A program made the position numbers and the translations under genes. From positions 620,001-684,000 of the forward strand of contig CBDFKC010000002.1 of assembly GCA_965248685.1 (NCBI GenBank): DNA of 64,000 bases. Direction: 5' to 3'. Shown in pieces: positions 54,755-61,791 of the stretch. Every line of letters begins with the position of its first letter. Positions within the stretch are counted from its first letter, which is position 1. The notes beneath the pieces were generated by a model, which saw only the letters and a program-made list of their open reading frames with translations, was not told the DNA's origin and made no database searches. Source of the DNA: VYFG01 sp965248685. GTDB lineage: Bacteria > Pseudomonadota > Gammaproteobacteria > Arenicellales > Poriferihabitantaceae.

Positions 54755-57657
54755 TAGAGAGCTGGAAAGAAGCTGTCAGCTGACTGTCGAAAGGTTTGGT
54801 TGTTACCGGTAATCACTTGTCCATCTGGTTTCAATCTTAATTGATCAGCACCATCTCTGCGGCCCTGGGATTGAACCGTCAGCTGCCGTTTCTTCAATTT
54901 GCTTAAGGTATTCAGGTAGGACTGCATATCTGCCTTGGTTAACCCTTCGATTTCTGCGGCAAGGTTCTCAATAGAGTCAAAATTGAATAATTCCCGATCA
55001 ATTTCCTGCCAATACTCGTTTGTTCTTTGGGCCAATCTGGTATCGCGTTCCAATAACCTTGCCACCAGTCCTTGCTTAATCTGAGTAAACTCGGATTCTG
55101 CCATAGCGGCTAACTGTTCGGGAAACCGATCTAGAAATGCTGTAATCAGCTGGTTTATCTCACTCACACCGTGGGTCGGACTTTGCACTGACAACAACAG
55201 ACCGGGCACCTGCATTATGTCCAATGCAGTAGAGTAAACCAAATAGCCAACCCGATGGGTTGTGCGTAAATCGAAGTAAAATGGTGACTCGAGCAATTGA
55301 CCAAGTAGCTTGGAGCGCGCCAACGAAGCGACGGTCTTTTCGTCACCCTGCAGGTAAATGGAAAGAGCTGAATCGGTGTGGTCAATGTCCATGCTGCGTA
55401 AATACGCTTCGTTGTAGCCTAGACGACGAATACGCTGCCGATTAACCTGATCGATAGAATTGTCATCGAAGAAAGTTGCCGCCACTGCCTGCCCCATTGT
55501 CATCGCCTGCTGTTGGGAAATATCGCCATGGGCCAAAGAGGTCAGTTTTAATTCGCTGGTGAGTAAATCAAGATGGGCGACAAGATCGTCTACGGAAACG
55601 TCGGTGACCTGAGATATTCGTTCCTGTTCACTCCAAAAAGGTTGCATTAGCAACCGGTAGATTTCATGCACGGTTTGGCGGGAAGGTCCTTCTTTGGAGG
55701 TGTTCTGCAACTCTCTTACATAATCTGCCTTAATCAATTCGAGTTTTTCTGAATCCAATTCAGGTTGTTTTAACGCAGTAAGCAATACATCAAGTAATTT
55801 TTCCTGACCATCCTGATAGCCACCCATGCGTACAGATAGGCCCCGACTGCTTCGATACAAAGAATAGTTCAGACCTGCAAGATTAGCTGGATAGGTATAG
55901 GTGTCCAACTGGTCATTGATCATTCTGACCAATAGTTCTGTTAAAACAGTTTCCCTGGGTGACCCATTTGCATAGGGAGATTTAATACCGAAGTAAAAAC
56001 TGGACCGAGGTGTGAGAAATTCCTGATCGGGACGATACCAGGCATCAATTCCGGGAATTGAGGGCAGCTGAAAGGGTTTATCCGCGGTGGATTCCAGGCT
56101 TAGTAGCTCGAGCCGTTTGGGAATAAATGGATTGGGTGGTGGTAACGCAATATTCACCGCACTTTCGCCGGAAACATCTTTGATATGGCTCTGTTGGATA
56201 TGGTGCTGTTGCCATTTTGAGAGGGTATCGGGGCTAATCGGCTCGATACCATAAGAAACGTTGTACCAGGAGCTTACCTTGCGTACTTTAAGGGATTGGG
56301 ACACGACCTGAAGGTATACTTTGTCTGGAGTCAGATACGATAATATTTGTCGAATGCGATCCGGATCGAATTGCTCGAGAATATATGGTCCACGTAAAAC
56401 TTCCTCCATGGGATAGTCATGCAATCGAGGAGCGAGAGATTGTGCTAAGCGCCCCGGGTTACTCTCTTCCGCAAAGCGAAAACCGATTTCACCGAGTTGG
56501 CGTTCCTCGTCAAACCTCCATTGCTCGATTCCATGCTGTCGGATCAAGTCGATGGTGTGAAATAACATACTGCCAATTTCATCAATATGGTCGAGACCGG
56601 GTTCGGTCAGACCGATTGAAATTTCAAACGTGCCCTGATGTCTATCCATAAAACCCGATCCTGCGCTTAACGAGTCGGCCCATCCTTTTTGCTTTAGAGC
56701 AGCTAATAGCGACCCTGAGCCTTCGTGTCCCAGTAAATTGGCAATATAACTCAGTGGCTTACTTCGATATTCAGATTCCACGCTGGGAATGCCAAAGCGA
56801 AAGCTGACACTATTAAGCTCTTTTTCCGGAATGACGCCTAACCGTGTTGCCCGCAGATCTTTGTTCAGATAGGACTGAATATAAAGTGGAGGACTAATTC
56901 CATGATTCGGAATTTCGGAAAACCGCTGTGTGACCCATTCTTCCAACTGTTCCAATGACTCTCTACCAACTACTGTTAGCGCCATAATATCGGCAGAATA
57001 CCAACGCTTGTAAAATTCAATCAGCTTGTCTCTAACAGACACGCCGTCCCGATCTTGCAGAGTCTGTTCCGAGCCTACGGTAAATCGCGAGGCCGGGTGA
57101 CCCTGGTTCAGAATCTGTTTGGTGGTTGCCCAAATTCTTCGCCCTTCGTCTTTGAGTCGTGCCTGATACTCGGAGTGAACCACGGATCTTTCCCGACCAA
57201 CATAGGTTTCTTCAAACGTGGGGTCAATAAAGAATCGTGAGAATCGATCGAGAGCCGGTAGCAGGCTATCCTGATTTACATTGAAAAAATAATTTGTGTG
57301 GTCATAGGCGGTATAGGCATTATTGCTGCCGCCATGATCCTGAATAAATTTCTGGTACTCGCCGGCGTCCGGATATTTACCTGTTCCAAGAAACAACATA
57401 TGTTCGAGAAAGTGGGCGAGACCATTCCAACCGTCGGGGTCGCTACCGCTGCCAACGTGTACATCAAGTGCTGCCGCTGCCCTGTCGGCCTCCGGGTCAG
57501 ACACCAACATGACTTTGAGGCCATTTTCCAGCACCAGTCCCCGGTAGGATTTACTGTCCACCTCGCTCTTAATTGGAATGATTTCATCGGCGATCCCAAC
57601 GTTGACAAAGACCAGCAGCGAACAACAAGCACCAAAAAGCCTAGATTTTATTTTCAT
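54754..57657 (-). CDS. Exported M16 family zinc metallopeptidase (pitrilysin/insulinase type)
   Basis: This 967-residue periplasmic or secreted peptidase has a signal peptide of about 23 residues ending in GIADE, the inverted zinc motif HFLEH (residues 81-85) and a downstream ERSVVHSEY with the third ligand. Four M16 domains of about 230 residues fit the length and the E. coli pitrilysin architecture. I choose the ATG at 57657, which precedes a good signal peptide, over an upstream one 20 codons away. It is followed by pncC, with which it has no known joint role. Substrate is unknown. Confidence 0.9.
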   Translation of the reverse strand: MKIKSRLFGACCSLLVFVNVGIADEIIPIKSEVDSKSYRGLVLENGLKVMLVSDPEADRAAAALDVHVGSGSDPDGWNGLAHFLEHMLFLGTGKYPDAGEYQKFIQDHGGSNNAYTAYDHTNYFFNVNQDSLLPALDRFSRFFIDPTFEETYVGRERSVVHSEYQARLKDEGRRIWATTKQILNQGHPASRFTVGSEQTLQDRDGVSVRDKLIEFYKRWYSADIMALTVVGRESLEQLEEWVTQRFSEIPNHGISPPLYIQSYLNKDLRATRLGVIPEKELNSVSFRFGIPSVESEYRSKPLSYIANLLGHEGSGSLLAALKQKGWADSLSAGSGFMDRHQGTFEISIGLTEPGLDHIDEIGSMLFHTIDLIRQHGIEQWRFDEERQLGEIGFRFAEESNPGRLAQSLAPRLHDYPMEEVLRGPYILEQFDPDRIRQILSYLTPDKVYLQVVSQSLKVRKVSSWYNVSYGIEPISPDTLSKWQQHHIQQSHIKDVSGESAVNIALPPPNPFIPKRLELLSLESTADKPFQLPSIPGIDAWYRPDQEFLTPRSSFYFGIKSPYANGSPRETVLTELLVRMINDQLDTYTYPANLAGLNYSLYRSSRGLSVRMGGYQDGQEKLLDVLLTALKQPELDSEKLELIKADYVRELQNTSKEGPSRQTVHEIYRLLMQPFWSEQERISQVTDVSVDDLVAHLDLLTSELKLTSLAHGDISQQQAMTMGQAVAATFFDDNSIDQVNRQRIRRLGYNEAYLRSMDIDHTDSALSIYLQGDEKTVASLARSKLLGQLLESPFYFDLRTTHRVGYLVYSTALDIMQVPGLLLSVQSPTHGVSEINQLITAFLDRFPEQLAAMAESEFTQIKQGLVARLLERDTRLAQRTNEYWQEIDRELFNFDSIENLAAEIEGLTKADMQSYLNTLSKLKKRQLTVQSQGRRDGADQLRLKPDGQVITGNNQTFRQSADSFFPAL

Positions 57658-58320
57658 ATAATTTTGATAAGCGCAACAAATACACAAGATTAAAGCAATA
57701 GATCGTTTATAGATCAATTTGTGCGCCTAACGTTCCATTGGAATTGTTAAATCGAATATTACCAACATTGGGGCGGCCGTGACGTATAACAAGGTTAGTT
57801 ATCATCCACAGAAATTTTCCCCTGTTATCCGACTTAATTGGATCACAAACCCTATTCCACAGATAATGGCCCAGGTCGTAAACGACCTGGACCGAACCCT
57901 GGATATTCCCATCGTTCCCTGTCCCTGGCGAATTCAGCGAAACTGATCAAAATTTCACTGCTGCATCCTGCATTTCCATTGGAACTATGGTTCTTCCCTA
58001 TAACCAAAATCCTTTTTCGCCTGATGGAAAGGTATCTTCCTGACACCTATATCCGGAGTCAATTAATTTTCAGGCCGGGGCGTTTGAGATGCTGTGCGAA
58101 ATAGCACAAATGTGGCTGATTCGTGCAGGTTTTACTATGAACCGTTGGGGACCGAAATCGGCGCTAGATCGTCTAGAAGTAATACCCAAATTCGCTCTCT
58201 GAAATTTTCCGAATAGAGTGACTACCGCTTTGATATTTGACGTCTTTGTGGGCCACCGGGGAAACTCACTCAAGTGAATTTTGCGAACTTGAGGGGTAGT
58301 GTCAACGCTTGCACGGACCA
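57658..58320. other. Intergenic region between the M16 peptidase and the genomic island
   Basis: No gene is supported in these 663 bases; the open frames on both strands are short and unlike known proteins. The end near 57.7 kb must hold the peptidase promoter. A 20-bp hairpin CCAGGTCGTAAACGACCTGG lies at 57871-57890. The right end lies directly before the displaced tRNA-Glu terminator. Confidence 0.5.
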
Positions 58321-58355
58321 TACAAAAAACCCGGCGCTAGGCCGGGCTTTTTGTA
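58321..58355 (-). terminator. Original tRNA-Glu terminator, now separated from its gene
   Basis: TACAAAAAACCCGGC (58321-58335) pairs with GCCGGGCTTTTTGTA (58341-58355) through 15 positions with one wobble, around a short loop. Read on the minus strand it is a hairpin with a T run. It begins at the base right after the truncated tRNA 3' end (58356), so it is probably the terminator of tRNA-Glu before the island was inserted. Confidence 0.85.
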
Positions 58356-58404
58356 TGGCGTCCCCAAGGGGATTCGAACCCCTGTTGTCGCCGTGAAAGG
58401 GCGG
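58356..58404 (-). repeat. Truncated tRNA-Glu 3' end, distal attachment-site repeat
   Basis: This 49-bp segment repeats the 3' end of tRNA-Glu (61559-61607) with one mismatch, at 58388, where the anticodon stem's last G becomes A. The match begins exactly at the CCA end and stops in the anticodon stem. No tRNA 5' half precedes it. It is the expected remnant left at the far end of an island that integrated into the tRNA 3' end. Confidence 0.9.
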
Positions 58405-58856
58405 ACGGAACCTATATAAACATAAGTTTATGCCGTGAACGCCCTGTTTTTGCCAGGTTTCTAATTCACCTTACTGCGAAATTTTCGCATAAGTCCGCCT
58501 GTTTTTTAATCAATACTGGCCTCCGCCAGTACCGGCACTCCTATGTCAGGAGAATTCACAATACCCCTCAATACTTACGCGGTTTTCGGGCCGCGTTGTC
58601 AGGAGGCGACTGACTGAGTTTTGCGCCCATTAGAGCCAATCACGAATTTTCGATAGCTCGCCTAAGCAGCCATTCAAATCATATCGAAGTGAATCGGAAG
58701 GAATACACGAAATTAAGAGGTGGGCTTCAACCAGTTTTGACGTGGGACAAATATTTTAGTCAACTAGAGTAATATTGCTCATGCTTCTTTCCGCCGAGCA
58801 CCTTACATATCGATTTTCTGCCTCAATGTAACGTATAACACGTACGTCGGCACGAT
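58405..58856. other. Hairpin-rich noncoding left end of the island
   Basis: No gene is supported in these 452 bases. Hairpins are formed by ACTGGC/GCCAGT (58515-58530) and ACGCGG/CCGCGT (58577-58596), an imperfect one lies at 58470-58493, and a direct repeat TGTCAGGAG occurs at 58544 and 58597. Such a layout resembles recombinase arm-site regions next to attachment sites, but no integrase is present to test this. Confidence 0.45.
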
Positions 58857-59567
58857 CTAAAGCACCACTTGAAACGCCGTACAGCAATCCATAAGTTCCT
58901 CCCGCTGTACAGGAATTTCTAGTGGATAATCTATGCGTATTTGACCTTTATCGACTCTGACTTGAAGCTGAGTAACAGACCCATAATCCCATGTTGAAAC
59001 ATATTGGTTGCGGCGTCCCAGTAGCCGAGAGCTAAAACTAATGTCGACTTGCGTAGGCGACAACGAAACGGTGGAAACCTCATAATCTACAATAGCGTGC
59101 AAACCACTAGCTCTCGAAATAGTCCCACTTGATGGAAAGAATTCAAAGCTGAGTATTTTGCAATCTCCTTTTTCTTGCGTAAATGACTGAACCGTGATGC
59201 TGCCAACAACCGCCTTTTCTTCACCATCTTGTTGGATAGCAATTTGATAAGTTCCAGGGCTACGGTATATGTGATTCAGTGACCCATTACTCCTCACTCG
59301 ATCAGCCGAATAATCTCCCCAGTGCAACGTTCCAGGATGATCTACTCCGGCGGTATTTCTCACTGCATAATTGACGTTAACAACATCGTTAACGCTAACC
59401 ACCTGATCGTAATCAAGGAATATGGTGGCTCCTGAATCGGTTGTGACCGAATTCTCTGTCCTAGATAAATCGGCACTTGCTCCGCCTGATGATGTGTCGC
59501 CCTTACTACCACATCCAGTCAATACAACACATACTGAAATAAGTAGTACGGCAATATATTTATTCAT
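58857..59567 (-). CDS. Predicted lipoprotein with PKD-like fold
   Basis: This 236-residue protein starts with a lipoprotein signal peptide whose lipobox LTGC puts the lipid-bearing cysteine at residue 19. The next part is serine and glycine rich. A middle segment (about 50-120: DYDQVVSVNDVVNVNYAV, then LHWGDYSADRV, then YRSPGTYQIAI) follows the pattern of PKD/immunoglobulin-like domains. I use the ATG at 59567 because AAGGAGG lies 6 bases upstream; a TTG five codons earlier is part of that ribosome binding site. It is island cargo and its function is unknown. Confidence 0.7.
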   Translation of the reverse strand: MNKYIAVLLISVCVVLTGCGSKGDTSSGGASADLSRTENSVTTDSGATIFLDYDQVVSVNDVVNVNYAVRNTAGVDHPGTLHWGDYSADRVRSNGSLNHIYRSPGTYQIAIQQDGEEKAVVGSITVQSFTQEKGDCKILSFEFFPSSGTISRASGLHAIVDYEVSTVSLSPTQVDISFSSRLLGRRNQYVSTWDYGSVTQLQVRVDKGQIRIDYPLEIPVQREELMDCCTAFQVVL

Positions 59568-59662
59568 TTTTTCCTCCTTCAAATATTCTAGAAATACACC
59601 TTACCCAATGTCAGCTTTCGGGGTTACACCGAGATTGTTCCAAATCCGTTGACTGTCTCAGA

Positions 59663-59753
59663 TGGTTAAGGATTGTTAGCCATCTGCGCAAATACTATCA
59701 CATAGGTTTATCACGCCGCATTCTGTGCGCAGGTGGCTAACAATCCTTAACCA
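59663..59753. repeat. Long inverted repeat, 28-bp arms
   Basis: The left arm 59663-59690 and right arm 59726-59753 are inverted copies with one mismatch, which would form a G-U pair in RNA, around a 35-nt loop. The arms start and end with TGGTTAAGG and CCTTAACCA. There is no T run, so this is not a usual terminator. It lies between the GNAT gene and the lipoprotein gene. It may be the end pair of a lost small element, a recombination site, or an RNA structure. Confidence 0.75.
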
Positions 59754-59872
59754 CACCGGACATTTTCCAAATTCTGTCGATTGGAGATTCTAAACATGTT
59801 TTTATTTTGGTATTTAGGAAAAGCAGACACTGATGCATCTCAACAATAGTTACGTGAGCACGTGGCGGACAG

Positions 59873-60418
59873 TTAGTCTGACTGCATTCGTTCGTTTTGC
59901 ATTTTGTCAATATTGAACGAGGTGTAGAGATGATCTGGGTGGTCATAACCTTCCATCACTACATCCTTTTCGTAAGTCATACCTATTTTTTTAGCAACCC
60001 CGATTGATCGTTTATTGACGGGTTCAATTAATGCTACAAGTCGAGGTAGGTGGAGTTTGGAGAAAGCATAGTCTCGAATAGCCCTTGCCGCTTCAGTTGC
60101 ATATCCGTATCCCCAGAATTTCCGGACAAGCCTGTAACCATTCTCGATTTCAGTTAACCCATCAATATCAGGATACTCAGTCAAACCACAATATCCGATG
60201 AACTTTGAAGCGGACTTGGTTTCGATTGCTAATATTTCAATCCCATCATTTCTCTTATATCCACTAATGTGGCCATCTAGCCAGACCCTGATTTCCGTTG
60301 CATTTAAAGGCCCATCATCACTAGATTTCATGACTTCCTTATCTCCAAGTAGCGAATCTAACTCTTGAAGATCTGATTGTACTAATCGTCTAAGTACTAG
60401 TCGTCTCGTTTCAATCAT
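59873..60418 (-). CDS. GNAT family N-acetyltransferase (RimJ/RimL-like)
   Basis: This 181-residue acetyltransferase begins with the RimJ-like pattern IETRRLVLRRLVQSDLQELD and contains the acetyl-CoA-binding region with YRLVRKFWGYGYATEAARAI near 93 and VNKRSIGVAKKIGMTYEKD near 138. The R/Q-x-x-G-x-G/A loop is present as FWGYGYA. It probably acetylates a protein N-terminus or small amine; the substrate cannot be predicted. It is island cargo. Confidence 0.88.
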   Translation of the reverse strand: MIETRRLVLRRLVQSDLQELDSLLGDKEVMKSSDDGPLNATEIRVWLDGHISGYKRNDGIEILAIETKSASKFIGYCGLTEYPDIDGLTEIENGYRLVRKFWGYGYATEAARAIRDYAFSKLHLPRLVALIEPVNKRSIGVAKKIGMTYEKDVVMEGYDHPDHLYTSFNIDKMQNERMQSD

Positions 60419-60817
60419 GTTTTGACTCTAAAATGCGCAACCGCGTTTTTCACTGAGTATGCGTCAAACCATCCTGCTTAAATGACTGCTAACAGGAAGG
60501 TGAAAGATAGATAGATACATGATCATTTGTCGTCTGCAAAATTTGGTGAACGGCAGAAACGAGTATAAAGCACCCACTCGCAATTTTCACCCGGGCTTAG
60601 TTTTTCAGATATACAGGAGAAACAGGGACATATCTATTTTTCGTTATTTTTTCGCCTCAAGTAAGTATCCTCCGGCAAAACCGGGGGCTTTAGTTTTGTG
60701 AGCCGCTCGAAGCGGCGGTTACGGAGCCTGCGGCTCCTGGAATTCCCTAAAGGGAATGAATATTTACTCTCAATTAAAACTCCTCCTGAGATGGGCTGTC
60801 GGGAGTTTGCTTAAGTT
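60419..60817. other. Noncoding island segment with a cluster of small hairpins
   Basis: No gene is supported in these 399 bases. Within 60669-60757 there are four consecutive palindromes: an imperfect CCTCCGG/CCGGGGG, then GCCGCT/AGCGGC (60702-60716), GGAGCC/GGCTCC (60723-60737) and ATTCCCT/AGGGAAT (60742-60757). Such tandem hairpins occur in REP-like sequences and at ends of IS200/IS605-type elements, but no transposase is adjacent. It lies downstream of higA, so it could also serve in its termination. Confidence 0.55.
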
Positions 60818-61108
60818 TTAAGCCACCCGCGTAATATCTGAGTAATCAGAGTCACGCAATACCCAAAGGTCATAACCTGCCTGCATGTTAAGCCACATTA
60901 TTGCACTTGCTCCTGTTAGAGCCTGAACACGCTTTGCCACGTCCGGTGTAATACCTGCCGACTGGTTCACAATTCGGGATAAATGTTTTCGACTAATTCC
61001 CATCCTGTCCGCCGCACTCGTGACACTAATCCCAAGAGGCTTTAACCAAGAATCAAGCAATATCTCGCCAGGGTGGCAGGGGTTGTGCATATTTTGTTCA
61101 GTACTCAT
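60818..61108 (-). CDS. higA: HigA-type antitoxin
   Basis: This 96-residue XRE-family antitoxin neutralises HigB and represses the operon. It begins with a HigA-type PCHPGEILLDSWLKPLG stretch near residue 10, followed by an HTH (AADRMGISRKHLSRIVNQ, about 36-53) and PDVAKRVQALTGASAIMWLNMQAGYDL in the C-terminal part. The ATG overlaps the higB stop by one base (TAATG), so translation is coupled. The toxin-first order is usual for higBA. Confidence 0.93.
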   Translation of the reverse strand: MSTEQNMHNPCHPGEILLDSWLKPLGISVTSAADRMGISRKHLSRIVNQSAGITPDVAKRVQALTGASAIMWLNMQAGYDLWVLRDSDYSDITRVA

Positions 61109-61386
61109 TAGTGATAATCCTCGTAATCGACTATCTCAGCCTCGCCGTTCGTGAATGTAAAGGTAACGCGCCAATTGCCACTTACCCACACTGACCAAAA
61201 GTTGTTTCTTCTCCCCTTCAAAGCGTGGAGACGAAAAGCTGGTGCGTCTATATCTTCAATCCATGCTGCGTGTTCTAACGTAGTTAAAATCTGTCGCAGT
61301 TTATTGACATGAATCGCTTGTACCCCTGTCGTCTTCCCGGTTAAATAAAACTTCTTTAGCCCCTTGTGTTTGAAGCTTTTGATCAT
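61108..61386 (-). CDS. higB: HigB-type RelE-family toxin
   Basis: This 92-residue mRNA interferase would cleave translated mRNA on the ribosome. The motifs IKSFKHKGLKKFY, PAFRLHALKGRRNNFWSVWV and NWRVTFTFTNGEAEIVDYEDYH match the RelE/HigB fold, with basic residues in the usual places. It is transcribed from a short region with two operator-like palindromes. It is followed by higA with a one-base overlap. Confidence 0.93.
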   Translation of the reverse strand: MIKSFKHKGLKKFYLTGKTTGVQAIHVNKLRQILTTLEHAAWIEDIDAPAFRLHALKGRRNNFWSVWVSGNWRVTFTFTNGEAEIVDYEDYH

Positions 61387-61396
61387 TTACAGAGTG

Positions 61397-61434
61397 TAAC
61401 CTAATTGGTATCTATCTGCAACCTATCTGGTTAC
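61397..61434 (-). promoter_or_regulatory. Two HigA operator-like palindromes upstream of higB
   Basis: TAACCTAATTGGTA (61397-61410) and AACCTATCTGGTT (61420-61432) share the pattern AACC-N5-GGT and have AACC starts 22 bp apart, two helical turns. They lie 11-50 bp before the higB ATG. This is the arrangement expected for autorepression by HigA dimers; binding is inferred. Confidence 0.6.
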
Positions 61435-61446
61435 ATTGCTAATTAA

Positions 61447-61470
61447 CAAAAACCCCCTGTATGGGGATTC
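61447..61470 (-). terminator. Weak terminator after tRNA-Glu, inside the island
   Basis: On the minus strand AATCCCC, loop ATACA and GGGGGTTTTTG form a short hairpin followed by T residues, about 90 bp after the tRNA-Glu CCA end. It may have replaced the original terminator at 58321-58355, which the island moved 3.2 kb away. Confidence 0.5.
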
Positions 61471-61558
61471 TTTGCAACCAGAAGGACACTAACCTTCTTC
61501 TTGGAAACTATTAACTTGCTAGGGCCATGAAAATGAAACCATTGCTAAAACTGCGATG

Positions 61559-61607
61559 TGGCGTCCCCAAGGGGATTCGAACCCCTGTTGCCGCCGTGAA
61601 AGGGCGG
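61559..61607 (-). repeat. Proximal attachment-site repeat, within tRNA-Glu
   Basis: This is the intact copy of the 49-bp direct repeat that bounds the island; 48 of 49 positions equal 58356-58404. It forms the 3' end of the complete tRNA-Glu and was probably supplied by the incoming element, which kept the tRNA functional. Confidence 0.85.
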
Positions 61608-61635
61608 TGTCCTAGGCCGACTAGACGATGGGGAC
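61559..61635 (-). tRNA. tRNA-Glu (anticodon UUC)
   Basis: The sequence folds as a cloverleaf of 77 nt with encoded CCA: acceptor GTCCCCA..., anticodon arm CCGCC-CTTTCAC-GGCGG giving UUC, and T arm with GGTTCGAATCC. It closely resembles E. coli tRNA-Glu. It lies downstream of tRNA-Ala on the same strand, and its 3' end is the island attachment site. Confidence 0.97.
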
Positions 61636-61679
61636 TTGATTTAAAACAAGTCGTGGCCTGGTAAAAACTGGTCTGGATC

Positions 61680-61755
61680 TGGTGGAGCCAGGCGGGATCG
61701 AACCGCCGACCTCAACACTGCCAGTGTTGCGCTCTCCCAGCTGAGCTATGGCCCC
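61680..61755 (-). tRNA. tRNA-Ala (anticodon GGC)
   Basis: The 76-nt cloverleaf has encoded CCA, anticodon arm CAACA-CTGGCAG-TGTTG with anticodon GGC, and the G3-U70 wobble pair in the acceptor stem (GGGGCCA with TGGCTCC) that identifies alanine tRNA. It is 44 bp upstream of tRNA-Glu and both follow gltX on the minus strand. Confidence 0.97.
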
Positions 61756-61791
61756 AAAGGCGGCGTATTGTAAGGGCTCGAAATGGCTCGA

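Larger units (their letters stand above)
58356..61607. mobile_element. Genomic island inserted in tRNA-Glu
   Basis: The island is bounded by two copies of the tRNA-Glu 3' end as 49-bp direct repeats, and the original tRNA terminator lies outside the distal copy. Cargo is a lipoprotein gene, a GNAT acetyltransferase gene and higBA, all on the minus strand. No tyrosine recombinase gene or clear fragment is visible, so the element has probably lost mobility. It also contains several unusual inverted repeats. Confidence 0.85.

Noticed and set aside
57790..57870. DnaA-box-like sequences (ATCCACAG, TTCCACAG)
   Set aside because: None matches the nine-base consensus well and no origin-type genes are nearby; treated as chance.
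57838..58104. Open frames on both strands in the region before the island
   Set aside because: Short, overlapping and without recognisable domain, signal peptide or good ribosome binding site.
58356..58404. A second tRNA or the 3' end of tmRNA
   Set aside because: The match is to the 3' half of tRNA-Glu only, stops in the anticodon stem and has no 5' half or tmRNA body; it is an attachment-site remnant.
59663..59753. Integron attC site
   Set aside because: The inverted repeat includes GTTAGCC and GGCTAAC, but the core consensus fails at one position and no integron integrase or attC array is present.
60519..60701. A 60-codon open frame upstream of the hairpin cluster
   Set aside because: It runs into the hairpins and resembles the spurious translation of a repeat rather than a protein.
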